In this document: positions 51,059 to 60,251 of the stretch, piece after piece | How positions within the stretch are numbered: position 1 is the stretch's first letter | Layout: each line of letters starts with the position of its first letter | NCBI RefSeq assembly: GCF_052162025.1 | Contig: NZ_CP197401.1 | Location: forward strand, 1,364,001 to 1,428,000 | Reading direction: 5' to 3' | Source of the DNA: Methylobacter sp015476545 | Lineage (GTDB): Bacteria > Pseudomonadota > Gammaproteobacteria > Methylococcales > Methylomonadaceae | Length of the DNA: 64,000 nucleotides | Made by a program: the position numbers and the translations under genes | The notes under the pieces: model-generated | The model's database searches: none | What the model was told of the DNA's origin: nothing | Seen by the model: only the letters and a program-made list of their open reading frames with translations

Positions 51059-52513
51059 GTGCGGTATTTGTTTTATCTGCTTGGAACGGTTGGATTGCTA
51101 GTGCCGGGCTTGGGATATGCCGAAGACGAAGCGGTAACGCCGGCGGTGCAGCAGCTTGATCTGACTCATCACTGGGCAGGCTATTTTTCATTGGCTGTGA
51201 TGGTCGTCGCCTATATCGCAGCCATGCTCGAAGATGTCACCGAACTGCGCAAATCCAAGCCGATGTTGCTGGCTTCGGCGCTGATTTGGGCTGTCATCGT
51301 GACAGTCTATCAACAGCAAGGTCAAAACCAGCTTGCCATCGCGGCCTTTAGGGGCAATTTGCAGACTTACATGGAATTGCTGCTGTTTATCATGGTCTCC
51401 ATGACATACTTGAATGCTATGGAAGACATGCGGATATTCGAAGCGATAAAATTCTGGTTGGTCAGCAAACACTGGAGTTATCGGCGACTGTTCTGGATTA
51501 CCGGCTTCATGGTGTTTTTTATCTCCAGCGTCGTCAATGGCTTGACGGCAGGGTTGTTGATGGGAGCTGTAGTGGTCGCCGTCGGTAGAGACAGTCCGAA
51601 GTTTGTTTCGTTAGCCTGCATCAATATTGTAATAGCCACCAATGCCGGCGGTTCTTTCAGTCCTCTGGGCGGTATATCGACTTTGTTCGTCTGGCAACAC
51701 GGCATATTGGGATTTCTTCAGTTTTTTAAGCTGTTCGTGCCTTGCCTGGTGAATTTTTTAGTTCCGGCTTTGGCAATGCATTTTGCGTTGCCCAAAGACA
51801 AGCCGGCTGTCGAGACCGAGAGGGTGGTTTTGCCGCGCGGCGCAAAGCGCATCATTTTTCTGTTTGGGGTCACTATCGCCCTGGCTGTCTCTTTTGATAT
51901 GAAACTCCGTTTGCCGGCGGCGGCAGGCATGATGGCCGGTTTGTCATTGCTGCAATTTTTCTTTTTCTATCTGCACAAAACCTCAAATTCGCGGGGCTTA
52001 AGGCAATTAGAGTACGATTTATTTTCGGGCGCCGATGTCAGTGATCTCGAGATTGCCGATGCCCGCGCCAAGAAGCTCGACGTGTTCGAAAAAGTCGGCC
52101 GTCTGGAATGGGATACGCTGCTGTTTTTCTATGGCGCGATGATGGGCATCGGCGGCCTGGGCTATATTGGCTATCTGGACGCCATTTCGCATATGCTGTA
52201 CGGTCAGTTGAGTCCCACGCTGGCGAATATCTTGATCGGCCTGTCTTCGGCATTTGTCGATAACGGCACGCTGATGTTTGCGGTGATTACTATGCAGCCT
52301 GATATTCCTCAAGGACAATGGCTGCTGTTGACCTTGACGCTGGGTGTCGGCGGCAGTCTGCTGGCAATCGGCTCGGCGCCGGGAATAGGCTTGCTGGGAC
52401 AAGCCAAAGGCCAATATACTTTCAGCAGCCATATGAAATGGCTTCCGGCGATTTTACTAGGTTACTTTGCGGCCATCGGCGTGCATTTTCTGGTTAACGC
52501 CGGTTCCTTTTAA
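51059..52513 (+). CDS. nhaD: NhaD-type Na+/H+ antiporter
   Basis: 484 residues from GTG ('ggagagtga' upstream). An N-terminal signal-like segment ('LFYLLGTVGLLVPGLGYAED') is typical of NhaD. The core has about 12 further membrane helices and the family motifs 'IVIATNAGGSFSPLGGISTL' and 'SSAFVDNGTLMFAVITMQ'. It exports Na+ (or Li+) in exchange for protons at the inner membrane. It is followed 29 bases later by the Kup potassium transporter, together forming an ion-balance operon. Confidence 0.93.
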   Translation: MRYLFYLLGTVGLLVPGLGYAEDEAVTPAVQQLDLTHHWAGYFSLAVMVVAYIAAMLEDVTELRKSKPMLLASALIWAVIVTVYQQQGQNQLAIAAFRGNLQTYMELLLFIMVSMTYLNAMEDMRIFEAIKFWLVSKHWSYRRLFWITGFMVFFISSVVNGLTAGLLMGAVVVAVGRDSPKFVSLACINIVIATNAGGSFSPLGGISTLFVWQHGILGFLQFFKLFVPCLVNFLVPALAMHFALPKDKPAVETERVVLPRGAKRIIFLFGVTIALAVSFDMKLRLPAAAGMMAGLSLLQFFFFYLHKTSNSRGLRQLEYDLFSGADVSDLEIADARAKKLDVFEKVGRLEWDTLLFFYGAMMGIGGLGYIGYLDAISHMLYGQLSPTLANILIGLSSAFVDNGTLMFAVITMQPDIPQGQWLLLTLTLGVGGSLLAIGSAPGIGLLGQAKGQYTFSSHMKWLPAILLGYFAAIGVHFLVNAGSF

Positions 52514-52542
52514 TCCTGACTTGAAATTTGGAACGCTTAGCC

Positions 52543-54447
52543 ATGTCTATTCAACACGCAACTGTGTCTACTCAGCCAAGTCATTCCAAGCAACAACTGG
52601 CCGGCTTGGCATTGAGTGCAATAGGCGTGGTGTTCGGCGACATTGGCACGAGTCCTTTATATGCGCTCAAGGAAGTTTTCCACGGCGGCGTGCCGATCGA
52701 TCACACCCATGTGCTCGGTGTGCTGTCGCTGGTTTTCTGGTCGTTGACGCTGGTGGTTACGACCAAATACGCGATCTTCATCATGCGCGCCGACAACAAA
52801 GGCGAGGGCGGCATTATGGCGCTGATGGCGCTGGCGTTGCACGGTTCCCGGGATAAGCCGGGCAGGATGCGCTTTATCGTCACCATCGGCCTGCTCGGTG
52901 CGGCGTTATTCTACGGAGACAGCATGATCACGCCGGCCATTTCCGTACTCAGCGCGGTTGAAGGCTTGGGCATTGTCGCCCCGCCGTTAGCTCATCATGT
53001 GGTGCCGATTACCATTGCCGTGCTGGGCGGATTGTTTGTGTTGCAGGCCAAAGGTACAGGCCATGTTGGCAAACTGTTTGCGCCGATCATGTGTTTCTGG
53101 TTCGGGACACTGGCTGTCCTGGGCGTTATCAATATTACTCACGCACCCAGCGTGCTGGTTGCGATTAATCCTTATTTTGCCGTGCATTTGCTGATCGAAC
53201 TGGGGTGGCACGGCTTTCTGATCATGGGCGCCATCGTATTGACCATTACGGGCGCCGAAGCGCTGTATGCCGATATGGGGCATTTCGGCCTGAAACCGAT
53301 ACGCTATGCCTGGTTCAGCTTTGTATTTCCGGCCCTGCTGCTCAATTATTTTGGCCAGGGCGCGCTGCTGCTCAAGCATCCCGAAGCGATACAGAACCCA
53401 TTCTATCTGCTCGCCCCGACTTGGGCGCTCTACCCGTTGTTGCTGCTGGCGACACTGGCTACCGTCATCGCTTCGCAAGCGGTCATTTCCGGCGCCTTTT
53501 CCGTGACGCGGCAGGCCATACAGTTGGGTTATTGTCCGCGCATGCAGATACTGCATACCTCAGGCGAGGAGATGGGGCAGGTCTATATCTCGGTGGTCAA
53601 CTGGCTGCTGATGGTTTCAGTATTTGTGCTGGTGCTGAGCTTTCAGTCCTCGTCGGCGCTGGCTTCGGCCTATGGCATTGCCGTGACAGGCACCATGATC
53701 GTCGACACCGTGCTGGCATTCATCGTCATCAAGGAACTCTGGAAGTGGAACAAAATCACCAGCATCACTTTTTTGTCGGTTTTCCTCACTATTGATTTTC
53801 TGTTTCTGTCATCGAACAGTCTGAAAATTCCGACTGGCGGCTGGTTGCCGCTGCTCATCGGTACGGTGCTGTTTCTGACCATGACCACCTGGATCAAGGG
53901 CCGCGAACTGTTGGCGGCTTATCTGGATGAAAAACGGGTACTGTTCGAGGAACTGGAAGAAAAAATATTGGATAAGTCCCTGGTGACGGTGCCGGGCTCG
54001 GCCATGTATCTGGCCAAGAACCTGCATGGCGTGCCGCAGGTGATGGCGCATAACCTTGAGCACAATCATGTCTTGCACGAGCAAGTCATGGTGCTGACGG
54101 TCGTGACCAAGGAAGAGCCTTATGTGGACGAAGCGCATCGCGTCAAAATCCGGACCTTCGGGCAAAACCATAATTACCATCGCGTAAAGCTTTACTTCGG
54201 CTTTCAGCAAACGCCCGACGTGCGCCGCGCTCTGGAATTATGCAGGCAGCACGGCTTGGCCATCGATCCCGAACAGACTTCGTTTTTCATCGGCAGCGAG
54301 CGGGTTTCTTTCCGGCGTAAAAGCCCAATGCCGCGATGGCGCCGGCCTTTGTTCAGCTTTTTATTTCATAACTCATCCAGCGCGATAGAGTTTTTTAAAA
54401 TTCCAGTCGGGCTAGTCATCGAATTGGGCATTCGTATTGAACTTTAA
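52543..54447 (+). CDS. kup: Kup-type low-affinity K+ uptake transporter
   Basis: Start ATG at 52543 gives 634 residues, against 622 in E. coli. It carries the signature 'GVVFGDIGTSPLYALKEVF', 'FIMRADNKGEGGIMALMALA' and 'ALFYGDSMITPAISVLSAVE', about 12 membrane helices, then a cytoplasmic C-terminal domain ending in 'LFHNSSSAIEFFKIPVGLVI'. It is a K+/H+ symporter. An earlier TTG at 52528 adds only five residues. A long-loop inverted repeat ('aaaggcatt/aatgccttt') lies between it and the kinase gene. Confidence 0.95.
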   Translation: MSIQHATVSTQPSHSKQQLAGLALSAIGVVFGDIGTSPLYALKEVFHGGVPIDHTHVLGVLSLVFWSLTLVVTTKYAIFIMRADNKGEGGIMALMALALHGSRDKPGRMRFIVTIGLLGAALFYGDSMITPAISVLSAVEGLGIVAPPLAHHVVPITIAVLGGLFVLQAKGTGHVGKLFAPIMCFWFGTLAVLGVINITHAPSVLVAINPYFAVHLLIELGWHGFLIMGAIVLTITGAEALYADMGHFGLKPIRYAWFSFVFPALLLNYFGQGALLLKHPEAIQNPFYLLAPTWALYPLLLLATLATVIASQAVISGAFSVTRQAIQLGYCPRMQILHTSGEEMGQVYISVVNWLLMVSVFVLVLSFQSSSALASAYGIAVTGTMIVDTVLAFIVIKELWKWNKITSITFLSVFLTIDFLFLSSNSLKIPTGGWLPLLIGTVLFLTMTTWIKGRELLAAYLDEKRVLFEELEEKILDKSLVTVPGSAMYLAKNLHGVPQVMAHNLEHNHVLHEQVMVLTVVTKEEPYVDEAHRVKIRTFGQNHNYHRVKLYFGFQQTPDVRRALELCRQHGLAIDPEQTSFFIGSERVSFRRKSPMPRWRRPLFSFLFHNSSSAIEFFKIPVGLVIELGIRIEL

Positions 54448-54513
54448 AGAAAAAGGCATTGTTCATCCGAGCGATCTTAAATGAAATGCCTTTAAGTTTT
54501 GAGCCGTAAAGCC

Positions 54514-56082
54514 ATGCAAAATCCGCCAACTCTAAAAAAACGTCTGACATTTCTCGGCAAACTGCCGCGCGGCGGTGAATTGCGAGGTTATGCTTGGGGC
54601 ATGGCTGCGCCGTTTGTCTGTACGCTGATTAACTGGCCATTGCAGAATGTTCTGGGTGAAGCCAGCATTCTGATGATCTATCTACTGGGCGTGTTTCTCG
54701 TGGCAAACCATTTCGGCCGTGGCGCGTCTATTTTGGCTTCGCTGTTAAGTGCGCCTTTATTCGCTTTTTATTTTGCCAGGCCGATTTTTTCGCTCGCGAT
54801 CTCCGACCTTGAGAACATCGTCGGCTTGGGGGTGATGATAGTCGTCGCCAACCTGACCAGCAATTTGCAGGATAAAGCACGCCTGCAAGCCGAACTGGCC
54901 CGGCAGCGGGAGAGTCGCACCAAAGCCTTGTACCGGTTAAGCCAGGCGTTAGCGGAAACCGGCAATCAGGAAAATGTTGCCGTCGTTGCCGTGCAGCATA
55001 TTCACGATCAATTCGGCGCAATGTCCGTATTGTTGTTTGCTGATGAACAAGGCCGTCTGGTTTATCCTGAGGCCGAACCGCTTCCTTTTTCGTTGCGCGC
55101 TACCGATTTGGCTGATGCGCAGCGGGCATTTAAGCTCGCTAAGGTTCAGCAGCGGCGTAATGGCTGCGCCCCGTTTTATTACCCATTAATGCGATCACAA
55201 ACCGTATTGGCGGTTCTGGCCATAAGTTTTAAGGCAAGCTCGATCGATTCCGACCCGCAGCTCAGCGCATTTTTCGACACATTCTGCAGCCTGATTACCC
55301 AGACCCTGGAACGGTTGTATTTGGCAGCGCAGGCCAAAGACGCCACATTGCAAGCTGAAACCGAATCCTTACGCAATGCATTGCTAAGCGCCATATCGCA
55401 TGACTTGCGTACGCCTTTGACCCGCATCAGCGGCGCCGCAAGCACACTGATAGAAAGCGGCAGCGAGTGTTCGGAGGAAGAAAAGCAGGATTTGGGCAAG
55501 GTCATTCTGGAGGAAGCTCAGCGCATGTCGGATCTGACCAGCAAGATTCTCAATATGGCGAGGTTGAGCAGCGGCGAAATCATTCTGCATCAGGATTGGA
55601 ACGCGGTTGAAGAGATTGTCGGCGGCGCATTGACCCGCCTGGATAAAAACTTGCAGGGCAGGCCGGTACGTACACAGTTGCCTGGCAGCCTGCCGCTGGT
55701 GTGGATAGATGCCGTATTGCTGGAACAGGTACTGGTCAATTTGATCGAAAACGCCATCAAATACACACCGCCGGGCAGTCCTATCGATATAAGCGCCGAG
55801 CTGTTGCCGGCCACGGTGCGGCTGACTGTATCCGATTACGGCGACGGCATACCGAAAGGCATGGAGGAAAAATTGTTCGATAAATTCTACCGGCATGAGA
55901 CTGAAACCCAGACCAGCGGCGTCGGATTGGGGTTGGCATTATGCCGGGCCATCGTCGAAGCCCATGGCGGTGCCATAAAGGCGACCAATCTGGCTGGCAA
56001 GGGCGCGGCATTCATGATCGATTTGCCGATGCGCGAACCGCCGTCGTTAAACTGGGATAAGGCCGAGAGCGCTACAGCATGA
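54514..56082 (+). CDS. KdpD-like histidine kinase lacking the KdpD N-domain
   Basis: 522 residues from ATG 54514. It starts directly with four membrane helices of the DUF4118 type ('PLQNVLGEASILMIYLLGVF', 'AFYFARPIFSLAI'). A GAF-like region (about 140-285) and a HisKA with 'LLSAISHDLRTPLTRISGAA' follow. The ATPase has 'LVNLIENAIKYTPPGSP' and 'TSGVGLGLALCRAIVEAHGG'. The roughly 370-residue cytoplasmic KdpD/universal-stress N-part of canonical KdpD (894 residues) is absent. It probably senses K+ or membrane state through the membrane domain. It overlaps kdpE by four bases. Confidence 0.88.
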   Translation: MQNPPTLKKRLTFLGKLPRGGELRGYAWGMAAPFVCTLINWPLQNVLGEASILMIYLLGVFLVANHFGRGASILASLLSAPLFAFYFARPIFSLAISDLENIVGLGVMIVVANLTSNLQDKARLQAELARQRESRTKALYRLSQALAETGNQENVAVVAVQHIHDQFGAMSVLLFADEQGRLVYPEAEPLPFSLRATDLADAQRAFKLAKVQQRRNGCAPFYYPLMRSQTVLAVLAISFKASSIDSDPQLSAFFDTFCSLITQTLERLYLAAQAKDATLQAETESLRNALLSAISHDLRTPLTRISGAASTLIESGSECSEEEKQDLGKVILEEAQRMSDLTSKILNMARLSSGEIILHQDWNAVEEIVGGALTRLDKNLQGRPVRTQLPGSLPLVWIDAVLLEQVLVNLIENAIKYTPPGSPIDISAELLPATVRLTVSDYGDGIPKGMEEKLFDKFYRHETETQTSGVGLGLALCRAIVEAHGGAIKATNLAGKGAAFMIDLPMREPPSLNWDKAESATA

Positions 56083-56780
56083 GCGAAATTCCTCCATTGA
56101 TTTTGTTGATCGAAGACGATCCGCAAACCCGGCGCTTTCTAAAAAGCAGCCTCATGCATAGAGGCTGGCGCATCCTTGAAGCCGATAATGGCAAGACCGG
56201 GCTGGCTCTGGTCCATAGCGACAATCCCGATTTGATGATTCTGGATTTGGGCCTGCCTGACATGGATGGCATTTCGGTCATGAAAAAGCTGCGGCAAGTG
56301 TCTGATTTGCCGGTGCTGATATTGTCGGCCCGCAGCCAGGAGCAAAACAAGATTCTGGCGCTGGATGCCGGCGCGGACGACTATCTGACCAAACCGTTCG
56401 GCACCGGTGAACTGCATGCGCGTTTACAGGCCCTGCTGCGCCGGGCCAAACGGACCGTCAGCAGCGAGGTCTTTGAAACCGGCGAATTGAAAGTCGATCT
56501 GGTGAATCGCAAAGTCTTCATTTCCGGCAATGAAGTGCGCGTTACCCCGATCGAATTTCGGCTATTAAGCATCCTGATCCGTCATGCCGGGCTGGTCGTC
56601 AAGCATCATGAACTGCTCAAGGAAGTATGGGGCAGTGAGCATATCAATGATCAGCATTATCTTCGGATTTACATGGGCCAACTGCGCCACAAGCTGGAAA
56701 TCAATCCGGCCAGGCCCCGCTACTTGCTGACTGAGGTTGGCGTTGGTTATCGGCTGGCTATTGATCAGGACGGCGAGTAA
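56079..56780 (+). CDS. kdpE: KdpE-family response regulator
   Basis: 233 residues, OmpR/PhoB class: receiver with 'LIEDDPQTRRFL', phospho-Asp in 'LMILDLGLPDMDG' and Lys in 'DDYLTKPFGTGELHAR'. The winged-helix DNA-binding domain includes 'RVTPIEFRLLSILIRHAGLV' and 'YLLTEVGVGYRL'. It is closest in pattern to KdpE. The kdpFABC pump genes it normally controls are not adjacent, so its targets may include nhaD-kup. Confidence 0.9.
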   Translation: MSEIPPLILLIEDDPQTRRFLKSSLMHRGWRILEADNGKTGLALVHSDNPDLMILDLGLPDMDGISVMKKLRQVSDLPVLILSARSQEQNKILALDAGADDYLTKPFGTGELHARLQALLRRAKRTVSSEVFETGELKVDLVNRKVFISGNEVRVTPIEFRLLSILIRHAGLVVKHHELLKEVWGSEHINDQHYLRIYMGQLRHKLEINPARPRYLLTEVGVGYRLAIDQDGE

Positions 56781-56899
56781 ATAAACGATGCCATAGTTGC
56801 CGTCAAAAAATATTCGTCGCGTTTCCGGGGAAATTCGATCTATCGCGAATGACAGTTGAGCCAAAACTTGCCAGTTTGTAGATACCGTCTTGTTGCCCA

Positions 56900-57859
56900 T
56901 TATGCAAGCGCAAAATTGGGGTCGAAAGGTTTATTCGATTTCAGGATGGCAAAGGCGATATGGACGAGTTTGCGCATTGAAGCACAGGCGATGGCCATGC
57001 CATTCTTGCCGCGTGCAGCCAAGCGTTCGCGGAAAAGGCGGATGACGGGATTGTGTCTTCCCGCGACCACGGCGGGCATGTATAGCTTCGCGCGCAACAT
57101 CGGATCACCCATCTTGGAAATGCGGGTTTTGCCTTTCCACTTGCCGGATTCGTTCAAGGCGGGATTGAGTCCAGCAAAGGCGACAGCTTGCTTGGCGGTG
57201 GTGAAGCCGTAGTGATCGCTCAAAGCGACCATGAGGTGGGCAGAGGAGGCTTCGCCGATGCCAGGAATCGTTTCCAGCAAAGCGCGCCGGTGCCTGAGAT
57301 CAGGGTCTTGATCGATAAGACGTTGAACGCGTTCGCGTGTGGTTTTAAGCGCCTGCTCCAGATGTGCCAAGACGGCTCTGATGGATTCGGCAATCGTGGG
57401 GTCAGCCGTATCCAGTCTGTTTTTCTCCATTTGCTGCATTTCCAGCAGGTCTTCGATCCGGCGTAATAAGGCTTGCAGTTCGCGGATATTGGCAGGTGGC
57501 GGCGTCCACAAAGGCGGTTTCTTTTCCTGGGCATACCGGGCGATCAGCTTGGCGTCAGCCTTGTCGGTCTTGATTCGGCTCAATTCGCTCTTGGCGAATC
57601 CCTTGATTCTGGCAGGATTGACGACAGCCACCGGATAGCCTGATTGGGCCAGGCATTCGGCCAGAGGGATGCTGTAGGCGCCAGTCGCTTCCATGCAAAC
57701 CGAGGGCTTGACGCCGCCGAACGTCGTCAGCCAGACGATCAAAGCGGCAAAACCTTCCGGCGTGTTGTCGAATTTTTTATGCTTGTATTTGCCGTTCTCC
57801 AGGCGGGCAACATCGAATTTATGCTTGGCAATATCCACACCAACCGTCACTTGGGACAT
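56900..57859 (-). CDS. IS110-family transposase
   Basis: 319 residues from ATG 57859 ('ggag' eight bases upstream). The DEDD RuvC-like domain starts 'VTVGVDIAKHKFDVARLENG' with 'SRIKTDKADAKLIARYAQEK'. The C-terminal Transposase_20 domain has 'ETIPGIGEASSAHLMVALSD' and the region 'FAGLNPALNESGKWKGKTRI', which contains the catalytic serine zone. Length is normal and there is no damage, so it may be active. IS110 enzymes use a bridge RNA from the element's non-coding end. Confidence 0.93.
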   Translation of the reverse strand: MSQVTVGVDIAKHKFDVARLENGKYKHKKFDNTPEGFAALIVWLTTFGGVKPSVCMEATGAYSIPLAECLAQSGYPVAVVNPARIKGFAKSELSRIKTDKADAKLIARYAQEKKPPLWTPPPANIRELQALLRRIEDLLEMQQMEKNRLDTADPTIAESIRAVLAHLEQALKTTRERVQRLIDQDPDLRHRRALLETIPGIGEASSAHLMVALSDHYGFTTAKQAVAFAGLNPALNESGKWKGKTRISKMGDPMLRAKLYMPAVVAGRHNPVIRLFRERLAARGKNGMAIACASMRKLVHIAFAILKSNKPFDPNFALA

Positions 57860-58140
57860 CTTTAAACACTCCAAAAAACTATATAAAATCAATAAGATCA
57901 ATTTTAAGGCATACGCCTGGTTCAGCCTTGGATCATACAGGCTCTCCCGGCGAAACGGGAGCCTACGCATACCGTACGAACTTATGAGGCGGATGAGGGA
58001 AACGGAGAGCGAAATCTACGCAGCAGGCTCGAAGCCTCAGGGTACGCCCGGCTTCTCCGCTTCCCGCCCGGTGATCAGCCGGGGATTTTATCCCTAATTG
58101 GGTAAAATCGAGATATAAGGGTACGCATCGCGTACCTTTT
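57860..58140 (-). other. Structured non-coding end of IS110, candidate bridge RNA region
   Basis: 281 bases upstream of the transposase. On the transposase strand there are several GC-rich complementary pairs, notably 'aggctcccg' with 'cgggagagcct' (57937-57962), and further pairs around 58000-58090. In IS110-group elements the bridge RNA is transcribed from this side. Element ends could not be fixed without another copy, so this is inference. Confidence 0.4.
58117..58140 (+). terminator. Short hairpin followed by T4
   Basis: 'ggtacgc', loop 'atc', 'gcgtacc', then 'tttt'. The seven-base stem with a short T-run looks like a weak plus-strand terminator. What it would terminate is unclear, as no plus-strand gene precedes it. 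Confidence 0.45.
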
Positions 58141-58420
58141 CTACTGGGCTTCTTGGAAATTTCGAATAACCGGGCCAATACCTGCTAAGTTAGACAGTAA
58201 TGGTACGAATAGAAATCAAGCATAAAAAATGAATAATGGTTGCGAAGGTAATAGAACTTAACTTGGCGAAAAATAATTAGTTGGGGGTATATTTAGTCAG
58301 GTTGAGATGGGTTCAACAAAGCGCCGCCAGCTCGAAAGAACAATTGCTTGAAGAGATGTGTAAGTTCTTGAAGGAAATTAGCAAGTTTATAAAACTCAGC
58401 GTTGTAATGACTTAAAGCAT

Positions 58421-58484
58421 AGGCAGGCTGGGTTGATAAAACCAGTCTACCGCATTTTTAAGCGGAAATCCGGCATAGGCGGTT
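58421..58484 (+). repeat. Degenerate 'taggctgggtt' repeat, copy H
   Basis: 'ggcaggctgggttgataaaa' to 'agcggaaatccggcataggc' has the element's parts in rearranged, partly deleted order. It is in the 365-base gap before the secreted-protein gene. The rest of that gap (58141-58420) is AT-rich with no gene seen. Confidence 0.6.
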
Positions 58485-58505
58485 GATTATCAGGAGTTTT
58501 CCCCT

Positions 58506-59003
58506 ATGAAAATTTTACCGGTATGTTCAAAAAATGCGCGTGTCGTGTTAAGTGCCGTCGTGTTCTATATTCTTGGGCTGACATGGGAAAGCGCTCTGGC
58601 TGCGCCTACGGAGGCAATTATTACCAATGGAGTGACGAACCCCGTGCAGGTTCGGGATGTAACGGGTGTCGGTGTGCGTCCGTACCAGCACCAGGCGAGT
58701 ATCGGAGATTCATCAACCTGTGCGCCACAGTGCCGATTGACTTTCCCTGCAGTGCCTGCCGGGCAACGGTTAGTCATTACTTATGTTTCTGCCCAGTTGG
58801 ATGCGACGAGTTCGCCCGTTTTGGAAGGTGCAGACGAAACGCTTTTCCTCATTAGAACAGGCCCGGGAACGAATATTTCTTTACCGGTAACATTCTATTT
58901 CGAGCCTGGAGATGTGCCAGTCATCCGAATCTTTCAACAAAATAGTGCAGCACATACCTCTTTGATCGGTCTTCTCGTTGGGCACCTTGTTCCTGTTCAG
59001 TGA
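58506..59003 (+). CDS. Secreted protein of unknown function
   Basis: 165 residues. Signal peptide to about residue 33 ('VLSAVVFYILGLTWESALAA'). The mature part is beta-rich with a cysteine pair ('SSTCAPQCRLTFP') and ends '​SLIGLLVGHLVPVQ'. 'caggag' is near the ATG. No family is recognised; the composition is like small periplasmic or surface beta-sandwich proteins. Confidence 0.65.
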   Translation: MKILPVCSKNARVVLSAVVFYILGLTWESALAAPTEAIITNGVTNPVQVRDVTGVGVRPYQHQASIGDSSTCAPQCRLTFPAVPAGQRLVITYVSAQLDATSSPVLEGADETLFLIRTGPGTNISLPVTFYFEPGDVPVIRIFQQNSAAHTSLIGLLVGHLVPVQ

Positions 59004-59129
59004 CGGGTTGCAATTAAATTTAACCGGTAGCCAAAGCAGTCAGGGCGTGTTTGAGCCGGGGGATAAAATTTTAATTGCCTCGCGGGACGGGATCCCCGTC
59101 CCGCGAGCATATAGGAATCCGATTTTCCG

Positions 59130-60242
59130 TTAATGCAACAGAGACAACAAACTCACCATGCCCCAGGACAAACCGCCTGCCGCCGGGATCGTCAGAACCC
59201 AGGCCCAGACAATCCGTTCAATGATGGTGAGTTTAAGCGCGTGCGGATTCTTGGCGAAGCCCACGCCCATGATTGCGGTTGAAATGCTATGGGTAGTGGA
59301 AACGGGCATGCCAAAGTGGGCTGCGGTCAGCAGGATTGTCGCCGAACTGGTTTCTGCCGCGAAACCGTTGATCGGATGCAATTTCACCATTTTATGGCCA
59401 AGTGTCTTGATAATGCGCCAGCCGCCCACCGCAGTGCCCAACGCCATGACTATGGCGCAGGCAAATACAACCCAGGCATCGATATCTTTCTCCCCGCCAT
59501 CCGGCCGCAGGAATTCTGCCCAGGCCGGCAATTGGTCAAGCGTACCAGTGCTATTGGCGGAAAAAATCGCCAGGGCAATAATACCCATGGTTTTTTGAGC
59601 ATCATTAGTGCCGTGAGCAAACCCCATGTAACCGGCCGATAAAAGCTGGGCTTTCCCAAAGACAACGTTAATCCATTTCGGACGCGCCATGCGCGCCAAG
59701 GCCCCGCCCGCGGAATTCATGCCGCTGACGATAGCCATCAGGGCACCCATGATGATGACGCCTAAAGTAAAACCGGCAATGGGCGAACTGACCATAGGGA
59801 CCAATACTTTCCAGAGCAAGCCTTTGTTCTCTGTCCAGACCGCCGCGGTTTTCGACCAGATCAACACGTCAAAATTATTGTGCCCTGCCGCAACCGCTGC
59901 CCCGCATAAGCCGCCGATCAAGGCATGGCTGGAAGAGGACGGCAGACCCAGCGCCCAGGTAATAAGATTCCAGATAATCGCGCCAGCCAGTGCGCAGATC
60001 AAAACTTCGGAGGTGATAGTCACCAGGCTGGTGTCGACCAATCCCGACGAAATGGTTTTCGCCACTGCCGTACCGGAAAACGCGCCGACCAGATTGGTGG
60101 CTGCGGCAAGAATGACCGCTTGTGTCGGCGTCAGTACTTTGGTGGCCACAACCGTGGCAATCGAGTTCGCGGTGTCGTGGAACCCGTTGATGAATTCAAA
60201 AATAAGCGCTGCCAGGATGACAAGCAAGAGCAGAGTCAGCAT
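59130..60242 (-). CDS. pit: PiT-family low-affinity phosphate transporter
   Basis: 370 residues with about ten membrane helices. Both PiT signatures are seen: 'EFINGFHDTANSIATVVATK' near the N-terminus and 'FAHGTNDAQKTMGIIALAIF' in the second half. It takes up metal-phosphate with protons (or Na+) across the inner membrane. It is nine bases downstream of the DUF47 gene, the usual partner, so they are co-transcribed. Confidence 0.94.
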   Translation of the reverse strand: MLTLLLLVILAALIFEFINGFHDTANSIATVVATKVLTPTQAVILAAATNLVGAFSGTAVAKTISSGLVDTSLVTITSEVLICALAGAIIWNLITWALGLPSSSSHALIGGLCGAAVAAGHNNFDVLIWSKTAAVWTENKGLLWKVLVPMVSSPIAGFTLGVIIMGALMAIVSGMNSAGGALARMARPKWINVVFGKAQLLSAGYMGFAHGTNDAQKTMGIIALAIFSANSTGTLDQLPAWAEFLRPDGGEKDIDAWVVFACAIVMALGTAVGGWRIIKTLGHKMVKLHPINGFAAETSSATILLTAAHFGMPVSTTHSISTAIMGVGFAKNPHALKLTIIERIVWAWVLTIPAAGGLSWGMVSLLSLLH

Positions 60243-60251
60243 AGCAACCTT

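Noticed and set aside
54452..54494. Terminator between kup and the KdpD-like gene
   Set aside because: The arms 'aaaggcatt/aatgccttt' are separated by a long loop of about 25 bases and no T-run, so termination is doubtful.
57930..58100. Possible group II intron domain V/VI
   Set aside because: Some stretches look like intron tails, but the domain V hairpin sequence is not present and no reverse transcriptase gene is near.
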